From the NCBI GenBank assembly GCA_945910005.1, contig OX246741.1, positions 10,774,669 through 10,838,668 of the forward strand: a stretch of DNA of 64,000 nt. Direction: 5' to 3'. The stretch is from Isoperla grammatica (lineage: Eukaryota; Arthropoda; Insecta; Plecoptera; Perlodidae). Below are positions 48,617 through 60,699 of the stretch, piece after piece (position 1 is the first letter of the stretch; each line of letters opens with the position of its first letter). The position numbers and the translations under genes were made by a program. The notes under the pieces were generated by a model that had not been told where the DNA came from, made no database searches, and saw only the letters and a program-made list of their open reading frames with translations.

Positions 48617-50464
48617 CTGGGAGATAGACAAAATAAAAAATAACATGTAAAGGGAGGATGGCAAATCATGGAGTGGCCACGCATGCTAAATGAGACAGGT
48701 TAGAGACTTGTGGGACATAATTAAGGGAAAGAAACTTGATGGATGATTTGAGGCTAGGCTGCTTCTCATCGAATGGCATATAGGCCTACTGCACCATCCG
48801 AGTGTGAGGTTAAGTAGCCTAGCCATACTCCAAAACCAATGGTGGCCTAGGCCTTAGTCTGTGTAAGTTGGAGTTTATATCAGGATGAGGAACGTTCCTC
48901 TCACTTCCTCAACAATCGCACATAGGCCATTCCTTCTTGGCTCCTTTCAAGGCCTATCAGAATTATTCAATTTGCTTCACTAACTAGGCCTAGCCTAGTA
49001 TGTACCGGTACCTTAGAACTAATAATGCATTGGCCTAGTTTAGCCTAGCCCTAGGCCTAGACTTAGTCCTAACACAATGGCAGGGTAGTGAGAATTAAAT
49101 ATATTTAGGCCCTAGGATTAGGACGGGGAAGTTGTGGGGCTACGGAAGGTGAAGGCTTTTGCCGACAGGCTGAGGCCTAAACCCGAACCCAAGTGGATGG
49201 GAAAGGCGAAAGGCGATGGTCATGGAGAAGGAAGAAGGTTGGTTGCAAGGGGGGTAATGGAAGGGAAGGAATTAAGGAAAACTGAGAAGAATGGAAAGAA
49301 ACAGCAAGAGGGTGTTGGAGGAAGAGTGGAAGACGCAAAGGATGGGAAAGGAGGAACGAAGGAAGTAGAGTCTCTCACCACCGGCGTACGGCCAACTGTG
49401 AAGAGGATAAAACAACAACAACCACAAAAGTGATCCGAGAGAACCAATGAACAAGAATGGATTAGGCTAGGGGCTAGGCTACCAAGGGGTGTGTGAGGGC
49501 ACAAATAGATTTAGCCAGCTTTGGGGTTACAATGTCCTGGTGACTTGTGACAAGGTCTTTGTATGTTTGTTTGTTTGTGTGTTTATTTCTTTGGTTCTTT
49601 GGTAAAGCAGTCTTCTGCTAGTTACATACGTTTAGTATATCGGTTAGTGTCTATCTAGTCTAGTCTATCGGTAGGTGCTAGGCCTAGGGCCTAGATCGAC
49701 AGGGTATATCTTACTATCTTTGGCCTAGATATACAAAACAAGGCCCTATGGCTACAGCTATAGGACCGTCCCTAACCTCAAATTATGTTTTCAAACCTAT
49801 TTTTGACCCTTAGTCATTGGACCTATACCCTATATGGATGATAGTTATATACTTGCCTACCAAAACTATTATGTCTTCGAATGTATAAACTTACAAGTAT
49901 GAAATCACTTTGTATTCTTTATTGTTTTTAGTTACTGTAACCATCTGTAACACATGAAACACACATTCAGGTCGATACCAGTAGCTACCTTCTTCTCCCG
50001 GTTCCATCTGTGGTAAGGTTGAGTTGGCGGTGCATGTAGAAGGTTACGTTAAACGTGCGGTGTGTTTTCAATTTAAGCGGGAGAATCATTCCCATGGTTA
50101 TTGATCACTGCGCACGAAATATTGCGCAAGATGAACTAAAGCAAAAGGCAATAAGGAAACAATTTCTCGAAGAACTTTTGTTTTATTTTATTTTAGATTA
50201 AGAGCATGCTCGGGATTTAAAGATCGTACCGGTGTTGTATTCGTAGTGGCGTTTGCCCATATTTTCATGTTCAAGGGGGGTCTCCAGTCGATGACCTATA
50301 TCGCAGGTCGCGTTGCGTCTACTGCGCAGACTCACACAGTTTGTAATGATACTAGGGATGTGACAGTTTGAACCCGAGTTTACTAAAATTCGGGTGTTAG
50401 GGGGAGGGGGGGGGGGGGGGTTGGCCCGTGGGGGCGCAAGGTCCATGTTCATAGTCGTATCTCA
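48617..50464. other. Region upstream of the Fcf2-domain gene, no gene resolved
   Basis: Presumably holds the missing 5' exon of the minus-strand gene. A purine-rich tract at 49134-49433 is open on the plus strand (Lys/Gly/Glu-rich, 99 codons), but its composition follows from the GA bias and I do not call it a gene. TAGGCCTA-type motifs cluster around 48985-49070. A G run lies at 50401-50420. Confidence 0.35.
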
Positions 50465-50562
50465 CCCCTAGGGCGCCCGTTGTTGCCAGCTAACAATTTG
50501 ATGCATGTTATTTTCCATATTACAGAAAACAAATTCTTAGCAACAACGGGCGTCCCTAGGGG
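50465..50562. mobile_element. Short fold-back element
   Basis: CCCCTAGGGCGCCCGTTGTT at the left and AACAACGGGCGTCCCTAGGG at the right are inverted. 98 bp with a loop of about 45 bp; non-coding. Confidence 0.7.
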
Positions 50563-51486
50563 TAGGGGACGACATGAGTGGTTATTACCAGGGTAGCAAC
50601 TTTCAAACGTTCACATACAGAAATAACCCATGTAATTTTACCATACAGATACCACACTGTCTATAATAACTCTATGAATTTTACCTACCCGCGTAATATG
50701 TCACTATAATGAAACCAGGTTAAAGCCACAGGGAATTTAAAAAAAATCTTTTTCACTGATTTTTCGACAATAAAATAGATTATGGTTATGGGAGTGAATT
50801 GAAACAAACACTAACAAGAGCTATACTTTGATTTTCATTTATTAATAGGCAAAATATTTGTATTACATTGTGATGTAACTTTCATTACCTTTCACAAGTG
50901 AACCAATGTGGAAGAAAATATGAACAATACAAAATGTGCATGTCCCTGACACATCAAATTACGAAAATTTAGTTAGAAAATATGATAAAAACGTAGAAAA
51001 AGGAACATACATAAGAATCATATTAAGATGAATACGTACAACGCTAGATTTTCAAGCAAATTAAGTAGAAATCCCAAATAATTCATGCCAAGTTGAAAGA
51101 CAAGGCAGAATGGGATGTTTTTAAATGATTTTCCATGAGAACTATTTTGCATTGAGAACAAAAATTAACGTTTATTCACGAAAATGAGTTTACTCATAAA
51201 TACAAAATAAAAAACTATCTCTAGAAATCGATGAGCTTGGATTTTGACAAGCTGCTGTCAATGACAGAGAAGTGACTGTGTCACTGTCAGGTCAGGGAAC
51301 TATGAACGAAGTTACTATTTCAAGTCCATGATGGAACAACAGTCGTGCGAGTGACAACGCGTGGCCTCGGTTGTTTTAGTTGTCGCCATTAAAGTGCTGC
51401 TCTAGGAGATCAAGAAGACCGTGGTAGAATGTTTCGTGTCATATAGAATATGGCCGTGATATTTTTATCAACAATATGAAACAATA

Positions 51487-51974
51487 CTGGGCTGCGTACC
51501 AACTTTGACTGCGTTCACTGTGGCTGTGACTGGTGGTGGGGGTAGCCCAGTCAACGCAGTGAACGCAGCAGCTGGTACGGGATGCAGTCACAGTCACAGC
51601 GAAAGCAGACAACAGCAGAAATTGTCATTCATAAAAGCAACATTAGCCATCTGTTAATTAACCTTACAACATTACATTAATAATTTAACGCTTATGAGAC
51701 TTCTAAGATGAGATTATATGGTGTTGTGATGTCACTTACTATTTAAACAATATAATATTGTCTATAAATTCATAATTCGCGGTAAAATTATTAGCCACGC
51801 CCCCCTTGACTGCGATAGCTAGATCTTCTCGGCCCAGTCATCGCAGTGACTGGAGGGGTAACTGCGAGGTGAACTGGTACGCAAAAAGCAGTGACTGCAG
51901 CTTGACTGCGAGTCAAGCTGGTACGGATCCCAGTCACTGCAGTCACTCCCAGTCATAGTTGGTACGCAGCCCAG
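51487..51974. mobile_element. TIR element rich in cagtcac/gactgc blocks
   Basis: CTGGGCTGCGTACCAACTTTG and the complement of the right end, CTGGGCTGCGTACCAACTAT, are inverted. Several inner inverted blocks contain gactgcgt and cagtcacag. 488 bp, no open frame. Flanks share aacaat but a clean target duplication is not seen. Confidence 0.7.
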
Positions 51975-52614
51975 GTAACAATGGTAGCCGCCTTCTATAT
52001 AGTGTGGAATTAATTTGCAGCAGCACTTCAATGGCGTCAAATTTCAAGATGTCAGCGCCCATAAAAATCCTCTAAAACAACCGTAACAATATCATCTAGT
52101 TTTCAAATGTTATATCAAGGTGCATTTTGTAAATAATAAATAAATAAATTCACATTTAGAGTCTACCCACTCAGTAACGAAACTGATTTTCAGCGGGGGA
52201 CTTTAATTAAAGTGACTAAACCAACCCTGTAGGCTCCGAACACCATCGACGAATGAGCGATGATAACCAATCAAAGATGGATATTTCAAATACGAAACAT
52301 ATGAATCAGTGATTGGACAGTGCGAACACCTGCGGACAAATGCTAGAATCAACAAGGCCGATTCAGAACCACTTTGAATTTTATTGAGTGCTTCGTTGCT
52401 AGGACGACGTACTCAATAATTATATTGGGCATTGTTGTCTCTGACGATTTAGAAGGGTAAGGTCCAGTCTTACAATGTCCCAATAACTACTTATTCGTCG
52501 AATAGCTTGTTTTCTCCATGGCAACCACCAATCAAAACCCTTGAAATCCTCCAAAAAGCTCAATTGCTACAAATAACTTTCTTATTAGAAGATTGAAAGA
52601 CCTGCCCTAATTGA
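51975..52614. other. Non-coding
   Basis: AT-rich, no gene. cttcgttgctaggacgac near 52390 resembles cttcgttgctatgacgac near 61185, a trace of a dispersed repeat. Confidence 0.3.
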
Positions 52615-52700
52615 GTAAGTAAGTAAGTAAGGAAGTACGTAAGTAAGTAAGTAATTAAGTAAGTAAGTAAGTAAGTTAGTAATTAAGTAAGTAAGTATTT
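52615..52700. repeat. (AAGT)n microsatellite
   Basis: About twenty tandem aagt/gtaa tetranucleotides with a few interruptions. Confidence 0.9.
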
Positions 52701-53018
52701 ACTAGTCCTAGATCAATTTTAAAAATCATCTATTGACCACATTGAACGTAACTCATCATGTGTATGGAAATATAAACGAAGGTCTCACAATCTTGACATG
52801 ACCACTATGCACAGCTTGACATGGAACAGTTCCCCGCCGATTATGGAGCCGCCTGCCGCCCGTATCCATGGCAACGCGAGCAGACAGACGTTTTATCGGA
52901 AATCGAGAGAAGCAAAGTGACGGCCAATCAAAATATCTTAAGTCTCACTGAAGACAGAAAGAAACATCCTGGAACTCATTGTCGAGTGATCTCCTTCGTC
53001 CGTCGTAGCTTTGGCTAC

Positions 53019-53385
53019 AACCCGAGTGGTTTTCTCCCGAGGAAGGGAGACTAGGGTTCCTTCGTAACGGTGACAACAACCCGAGTAGTTCTCCCGAGGA
53101 AGGGAGACCAGGGTGCCTTCGTAACGGTGACAACAACACGAATGGTTCTCCCGAGGAAGGGAGACTAGGGTTCCTTCGTAACGGTGACAACAACCCGAGT
53201 GGTTCTCCCGAGGAAGGGAGACCAGGGCGCCTTCGTAACGTTGACAACAACCCGAGTGGTTCTCCCGAGGAAGGGAGAGGGTCCCTTCGTTACGGTGATT
53301 GGTGGGAACGGTGGTTTCCCGAGGAAGGGAGGCCAGGGTGCCTTCGTAACGGTGACAACAACCCGCGTGGATCTCCCGAGGCGCC
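53019..53385. repeat. 57-bp minisatellite
   Basis: Six to seven copies of a 57-bp unit (gtgacaacaacccgagtggt, then tctcccgaggaagggagacc, then agggtgccttcgtaacg), with one shortened copy near 53275. Because 57 is divisible by three, two minus-strand frames stay open for 100-150 codons. There is no independent sign that these are translated. Confidence 0.85.
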
Positions 53386-53763
53386 GAGGGCATGAAGGGC
53401 TACGATTGGACGTGTGTACTGTGTAGGCCTACTGCTTGACAGTGTCCGTCAAGACTTTTGTCACGTACCTTACATTTTTATGACTCAAGTTTCTTTGTTT
53501 CTACGTTTTTGTTATCATACGTCACACAGTGGTTCTCTGCCCTGTTGATAATAAATAAATAAACAAACAAACAAATAAGCGTTGTTAGTGCCACGCCCAC
53601 CCGCGTAGCGCCCTGCGCGTGAGGTGGGTAGGCAGCGGCGGCTCGTCAGTAGCTGCTGGGATGAGGTGGAGTGAGGTTGTATGCAGCGGTTCTGCAGGCG
53701 CGGTGTGTAGCCACTCGGGGCCTAGCACTGTGACATGGGGTGAACGAGTGTAAACAAACCATC
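53386..53763 (+). promoter_or_regulatory. CpG-containing 5' region before the MGCGQSK exon
   Basis: Locally GC/CpG-rich (53590-53720), with gcgtagcgccctgcgcgtga and gcagcggcggctcg, unlike the AT-rich surroundings. It lies directly in front of a good start codon, so a promoter and 5' UTR is a reasonable inference. No TATA box seen. Confidence 0.35.
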
Positions 53764-53839
53764 ATGGGATGTGGACAAAGTAAAATAGGGATTATCTATC
53801 CGAGGAAAAACAAGAGGAAGGGCTGCAATAAAAAGTCTG
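53764..53839 (+). CDS. Possible first coding exon of an acylated protein
   Basis: ATG in good context (ccatcATGG) opens a frame of 25 codons plus one base, then a strong donor G/gtgagtg. The peptide begins MGCGQSKIGIIYPRKN and is followed by a Lys/Arg-rich stretch. Gly2 plus Ser6-like and Lys7 fits the N-myristoylation rule; Cys3 next to it is a usual palmitoylation site; the basic cluster would favour binding to the inner plasma membrane. I see no matching second exon before 64000, so the gene would extend to the right. Several signalling families start this way (some cyclic-nucleotide phosphodiesterase 8 proteins among them), but I cannot assign one. Confidence 0.45.
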
Positions 53840-55245
53840 GTGAGTGAAGTGTTGTGGGACATGTGTGTTGCCTGTTGGATATTTTGTGTTTTATCTGATG
53901 ATTAGATGTCTCCAACTATATTTGAGACGTTAATTGTGTGTCCAGTTTATAGAGAGAGGTATTCTGTGCGTATATATTTAAGTGGAATTACAATTTATTA
54001 AAAGTAACAGTTTGTTGCACTTAAGTAAATAAATAGAATCATTCTTGATTTAATGTCTATGTCTATTGGTCTATACTATCTCAGTGACAACTGATTTTTA
54101 GTGAGGGATATTGTAGCATTTATTATCAGTTTCGTTTGTATGACGGTTTTAATGTCACCGTTTACTTTACATGCACCGTTTACATATCACTAGAGTTAAT
54201 TGACAATTCCAGGAGTTGCGAAACCCCACCCCGAATTGGGAATTAAACCCTGGACATTTTACATTGTAGCCAGTGTCAAAAATACATTTACAATCTGACT
54301 GAGGCTGTTGATATTTTACTTACTAGTTCGAGTGACGAGCGACCTGAAGAAGTGGGCACACTTTGCAGTGGCGGATTTATCACATCAGGGACCGAAATGT
54401 TGAACAAAACGTAGACATGTTGGGTGGTAACGTGATTTCAAAACGTCTTTTATATCCAATAGCAATACGAATGATCATAATCATTGTCATCAATATTATT
54501 CATCATCTTGTTACTGCCCATAACGTCTATAATTTGTTTTACGTTTTGTTTCAAGACTTGGGTCTCAGTCGGAGACCTGCAAAATCGGAGGCATTGACGG
54601 TTGACCGTCCGTTTTCGGAAAATAGGCAACTAATTTGGTAACCATTGATGGCATTGAATAAACAGCTCATAGGTGGTGTTATAATATCTCTTTGCGATAG
54701 GCAACTTTTTGTCGACAATTATTTAAACTCTCCTTACCTTTGTGGCATTTACCAGAAGGGGGTGTCAACATTATCTGTCACGGAGAGAACTTATTAAACA
54801 TATTCTACAAAACGTGGTCCCTGTGGAGAATTACACTGACAGGCCTTGCTAATAAGCCGTTATTTTACAGCTAACTACTTTGTTTCTTATCCTGCCACAT
54901 CCTGTAAACACCACAGGGGCATTATCTCGTTGCGATTACCATGCTGTAAGTAGTATCGGTACTGAGACCACGAACCACATGCGAAGAGTAGCTGAGATTG
55001 GAGTCAAAACACCCCATAAACTAGCTAGTTATATAATTCAATACGATACGAAGTGAGGAAGGCTGAATCGTTACGACATCTACCAAATGTTGGCTGGCAA
55101 CCAATCTGCCTAAGTTAGAGTTTATTTAAAGTTCTTAAATCGCGAGTGTGTAATATATTTCATGTTGGCCCGGCTAATATGTTGCCTATCACAGAAGCGA
55201 CGACATCTGAAGGTTCCAACTCAACTCATACCAACAATAATATAG
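53840..55245. other. Intron or intergenic, no gene seen
   Basis: AT-rich. Near 54215-54255 a decayed aattgggaattaaaccctgg segment resembles the tRNA-like cgggaatcgagccctgga at 61270, probably both SINE relics. Confidence 0.3.
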
Positions 55246-55401
55246 TTGTCCCAAGACTACCTTACTGATGCTTTCGTTACAGGCGAGGGGCTCGTAGCCA
55301 ATCAGAGATCGCTATTTGTGCGGGTTTGTCTCGGCGGTTCGCTGGTTGGCTACGAGTGCCTCGCCTGTGACGAAAGCATGTGTAAGGTAGTCTTGGGACA
55401 A
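55246..55401. mobile_element. Hairpin element next to the 21-bp array
   Basis: TTGTCCCAAGACTACCTTAC...GATGCTTTCG at the left is repeated inverted at the right (CGAAAGCAT..GTAAGGTAGTCTTGGGACAA). The inner arms acaggcgagg and ctcgtagccaa also pair. 156 bp; nearly the whole element folds on itself. The inner arm is shared with 60583-60699. Confidence 0.8.
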
Positions 55402-55414
55402 TATACAAGGCAAC

Positions 55415-56045
55415 TCTTACGATAGAACACACAACGCTTACGATAGAACACCAAACGCTTACGATAGAACACACAACGCTTACGATAGAACACACAACGC
55501 TTACGATAGAACACACAACGCTTACGATAGAACACACAACGCTTACGATAGAACACCAAACGCTTACGATAGAACACACAACGCTTACGATAGAACACAC
55601 AACGCTTACGATAGAACACACAACGCTTACGATAGAACACACAACGCTTACGATAGAACACCAAACGCTTACGATAGAACACACAACGCTTACGATAGAA
55701 CACACAACGCTTACGATAGAACACACAACGCTTACGATAGAACACACAACGCTTACGATAGAACACACAACGCTTACGATAGAACACACAACGCTTACGA
55801 TAGAACACACAACGCTTACGATAGAACACACAACGCTTACGATAGAACACACAACGCTTACGATAGAACACACAACGCTTACGATAGAACACACAACGCT
55901 TACGATAGAACACACAACGCTTACGATAGAACACACAACGCTTACGATAGAACACACAACGCTTACGATAGATCACACAACGCTTATGATGGAACACACA
56001 ACGCTTACGATAGAACACACAACGCTTACGATAGAACACAGCAAG
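55415..56045. repeat. 21-bp minisatellite, about 30 copies
   Basis: The unit aacgcttacgatagaacacac is repeated with very few changes. A variant unit with accaaacg occurs at 55451, 55556 and 55661, spaced exactly 105 bp (five units), so part of the array grew by five-unit blocks. Being a multiple of three without stops on the minus strand, it leaves two long frames open (units CVFYRKR and CSIVSVV), which look incidental. Confidence 0.95.
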
Positions 56046-57117
<1,072 letters not shown>

Positions 57118-57560
57118 GTTCGTTTACATTGTTGCCACGTCGTGTCGTGTTGACGTTTACATTGTTGCAACGTCTTGTTATCTGGTGACGTTTACATTGT
57201 TGCAACGTCGTGTTGTCTTGTCAACGTGTATGTATATGTTCGTTTACATTGTTGCAACGTCGTATTGACTCATCTCGAAGTTTACACTGTTGCCACGCTG
57301 TGTCGTGTTGACGTTTACATTGTGTCAACGTCGTGTTTATCTGGTGACGTTTACATTGTTGCAACGTCATGTTATCTGGTGACGTTTACAATGTTGCAAC
57401 GTCGTGTCGTGTCGACGTTTACATTGTTGCAACGTCGTGTCGACGTTTACATTGTTGCAACGTCGTGTCGTGTCGACGTTTACATTGTTGCAACGTCGTA
57501 TTGTTCATCTCGAAGCTTACAATGTTGCCACGCTGTGTTGTCGTGTCGACGGTTAATATT
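57118..57560. repeat. Irregular minisatellite (gtttacattgttgcaacgtc)
   Basis: About fourteen copies of gtttacattgttgcaacgtc separated by variable cgtgt / tatctggtga spacers, so the period ranges over roughly 20-40 bp. A plus-strand open frame across it (57175-57903) runs on into non-repetitive sequence but shows no known domain. Confidence 0.85.
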
Positions 57561-59231
57561 GTCACACCTGACTGAGATTTTAAGTGTACCAGAAGGTAAC
57601 AACTGTACATGGTATTTGCAACGCGTATGGATGATATTGATCTATAATTCTATAAAATTAAAACTGTTTCTAAATTCCGAGCTAATCGAAATGTGTCTTC
57701 GAGGCCGCATTCCCAGTGGGTTAATGAATGGTTGTGTATTTATAGACGTAAGGGAAGAATCAGATGTGTCATCTCTTGCCAAAAACACGAAACTCGGTCA
57801 GAAAAACGCTGCGGACTGTAGTGGGCGATCATGGGGTACCCGAGGTGGTTTCGCATGGGTCAGACACGTACATGGGTTGGGCGCTTTATTTAGAAATAGG
57901 TAATAATAGGAAATAATTGGAAAACTGTGCCAAACCAATCCACGAATTGGTAACACGGAAATAAAAAATACAGTGAAACTAAAAACTAGTAATTCGCAAT
58001 TGCACATAAGATTAAATTATTTAATATATTTTAACCACAGTGTAAAAATGTGCTAATTTTGATCGGTATTCAAACTCAACATTTGCATGTGATTGTAGTT
58101 CCTCCACTTCTATTGTTACTACACTGTGAGAATGTGGCTATTTCTGGACTCTAATGTAAGATTATTATATATCTGAAAGAGGATGTCCGCAAGTCCACTG
58201 TGCCACTTTCAGACGGAAGTGTCTGAGCTGAACTCGTTCGTTCACATTTCGGTGGCGGTGGTCGTTGTTGACTCGCCTTACAAGGCTGTGAGTCAAGGCC
58301 CCTTAAACATTCAGCAACAATGAAAATAACATAAATTATAAAAAAAAGTCGTGTGGCCGTGTGTTGTTTCGGACAAACATTGAATTGAATCAGAAAACTA
58401 GAGAATTTTGAGATGTCCCAGAAATTTGATTACTTTCAAGTTAATTTCTCTTGCATTTGACAGATACAAATATGAAAATATGTGTAAATTTTAGAACAAA
58501 AATGTATTTTCGGATACTACTGGAAAGAATTATATTTTGATTAGTTTGGTTTTGTATACAGTCCAAAATTTTGCAAAAAATCGTGATACGGTACATTTAT
58601 TTTGAAAAAATGTATAAATCTTACAAAAAATCCCGTTTATTGCGCATGGTTTTAGGTTATTTTATTTGTTTAAAAAAAGTGATACTGAAAGGGTCAACCC
58701 AACCAAATCAATATGTTTAGATATGTCTATAATCTGGTGACTCACCCGCGCGTGTTATTATTTAGGCCTATACCATTGTCTGGACTCTGGACACAAGTGA
58801 CAGTTCAGTTCCGTTCTCTATCAGTTCTATAACATCTGTCTCGTCGAATATGTTCCTGTTGCGTCTACTCACTTGCTGTCTGCCAATGCGAGCATCGGCC
58901 GGAGTAACGGATGGATTTGGTAAGCACATACCATTTCTACACTTCCGATTCATGCCCGCATAAAGTTACTTTTTCCGATTCCGTTAAAGAAGCCTTCACA
59001 GGTGGTCATACTTAATCGTTAAACGAGTGCTGTCACGCCCTATAAAGCTAGTGATAAATGTTGAAGTTCCAAACAGGGAAGTGTGCGATGCTGGTGATGT
59101 GGGGGGGGGGGGGGGGGCGATAATAAAGATTTGTTACTACTTGCCACTTAAGTTATCGAATACAGGCCAAACTCTTATTCTTAGTTTAATAATGTAAGTA
59201 GGGGACTATAGTTACCTGGGACGAGTACAAT
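57561..59231. other. Non-coding, one weak open frame
   Basis: The only noteworthy frame is on the minus strand at 58953-58768 (61 codons, starting MNRKCRNGMC). It contains an internal donor-like caa/gtgagt. I do not recognise it. A G run lies at 59101-59117. Confidence 0.25.
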
Positions 59232-59642
59232 CAGTGGAGTACGCAGGGGGGCTGATGCAGAGGAAGATGCATTCAGAAACGAAGTCTATCACCTGAAACA
59301 AGGGGGTGCGTGGGGGATTTTTTTTGTAAATACATATTTTTCACGTGTTTTAAATGTTTTTGAAGGAGTTTATTGGTAGTTTGCTGAAAGGAATAATTTT
59401 ACTAGATTTTTAAGAAAAACAATTAATTTATTACACTGATGGTATAAATTTGACTTTATTAGCAGTAAGTTGGCATTTCTGTATAATTATATTCTTAAGT
59501 TACATTGATTAATTTGATGCAACAAATACTGTCATTAATTTTTGCGTAAACCTACATACTTTGCAGAAAATAATTAAAGCTGAGATTTTAGGGGAGGGGA
59601 GGGGGGCTCCAGACCCCCAGCACCCCCCTAGATATGCCACTG
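59232..59642. mobile_element. hAT-like MITE
   Basis: Left end CAGTGGAGTACGCAGGGGGG; the complement of the right end reads CAGTGGCATATCTAGGGGGG. Flanks agtacaat and ggtacaat agree at 7 of 8 bases (59224-59231, 59643-59650). 411 bp. CAGTGGCGTA-type ends are common in hAT elements. Confidence 0.75.
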
Positions 59643-60146
59643 GGTACAATAATAAATAGAGCTCGTTGTTTAGAGCGGAGAACTTGTACACAGTCACGTG
59701 TCTATAGTGGGTACAGTGGGTACGATGAGATGTGAAGCGCTAGTGAGAAATAAGTTGTAAGCAGCTTAGTGCGATGAATGGCTGAGTTGAGATTACGCCA
59801 AGATATTCAATCATAGGGATTTATGCAAACGCGCTCTCTTTGCACGCAAGGCAATCGGATTATGACAACGAAGCCTACACAAACAAATCCATCTATTATT
59901 AGAACTTGTATGGAATCGCATGATTCACAACAATAACGTGGATGTCGAGCAAACTACAATACCTTATTAGTTCTACATTTAGAACCGTGTGTCTTCACTC
60001 CCTTAGAGTTAGAGAAGGAGATATGAAGATTATAACAGCGCAGTCCATAACGTCTGAAGCCAACACTCATCTATGACTCGAGGGCCGATGTCACGAGTGA
60101 CTCAGTGCTGATAAAGGCAACCCAAGACCAAAGTCGTCTTACAATA
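59643..60146. other. Non-coding spacer
   Basis: No gene or defined repeat recognised between the hAT-like element and the tandem hairpin elements. Confidence 0.3.
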
Positions 60147-60585
60147 ACTTCGGTAATGCTTTCGTCATCATCAATGACGTGTTTACGGTCTCGGCCAACC
60201 CGAGCAGGTAGCCACGGTCGCTGGTTGGATGCCGCTCACCCACCCGTGACGGAACAATTACCGAAGATGTACGACGAGTATAACAATAACTTCGGTAATG
60301 CTTTCGTCGTCCGCAATCAATGACGTGTTTATACGGTCTCGGCCAACCCGAGCAGGTATTTGAATTAGCCACGGTCGCTGGTTGGCTGCCGCTCACCCAC
60401 CCGTGACGGAAGCATTACCGAAGATGTTGTACGACGAGTATAACAATAACTTCGGTAATGCTTTCGTCGTCCGCAATCAATGACGTGTTTATACGGTCTC
60501 GGCCAACCCGAGCAGGTATTTGAATTAGTCACGGTCGCTGGTTGGCTGCCGCTCACCCACCTGTGACAGAAGCATTACCGAAGAT
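60147..60585. repeat. Three tandem copies of a self-complementary element
   Basis: Copies at about 60147-60268, 60289-60423 and 60449-60583. Each starts ACTTCGGTAATGCTTTCGTC and ends with the inverse GAAGCATTACCGAAG (the first copy has gaacaattaccgaag). Copies 2 and 3 are separated by the spacer atgttgtacgacgagtataa, giving a 162-bp period. Inner arms include gtctcggccaacccgagcagg and cggtcgctggttggctgccg. Non-coding. Confidence 0.85.
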
Positions 60586-60699
60586 GCTTTGGTCACAGAC
60601 GAGGCACTCATAACCAATCAGAGAACCGCCCGACACAATAGCACGCAAATACCGATCGCTGATTGGCTACGAATACCTCGCCTGTGACGAAAGCATGTA
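60583..60699. mobile_element. Related hairpin element (acaggcgagg type)
   Basis: GATGCTTTGGTCACAGACGA at the left and CGCCTGTGACGAAAGCAT at the right are inverted. Inner arms are actcataaccaatcag and ctgattggctacga. It shares arm sequence with 55246-55401 and directly abuts the third tandem copy to its left. Confidence 0.7.

Noticed and set aside
49134..49433. Lys/Gly/Glu-rich frame of 99 codons
   Set aside because: Purine-rich low-complexity tract; no splice context or family match.
55277..56039. Two long overlapping minus-strand frames of 226 and 229 codons
   Set aside because: Both arise from the 21-bp tandem repeat, whose length is a multiple of three; two frames open at once argues against coding.
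57175..57903. 242-codon plus-strand frame
   Set aside because: Mostly minisatellite; the unique part shows no recognisable domain and no promoter.
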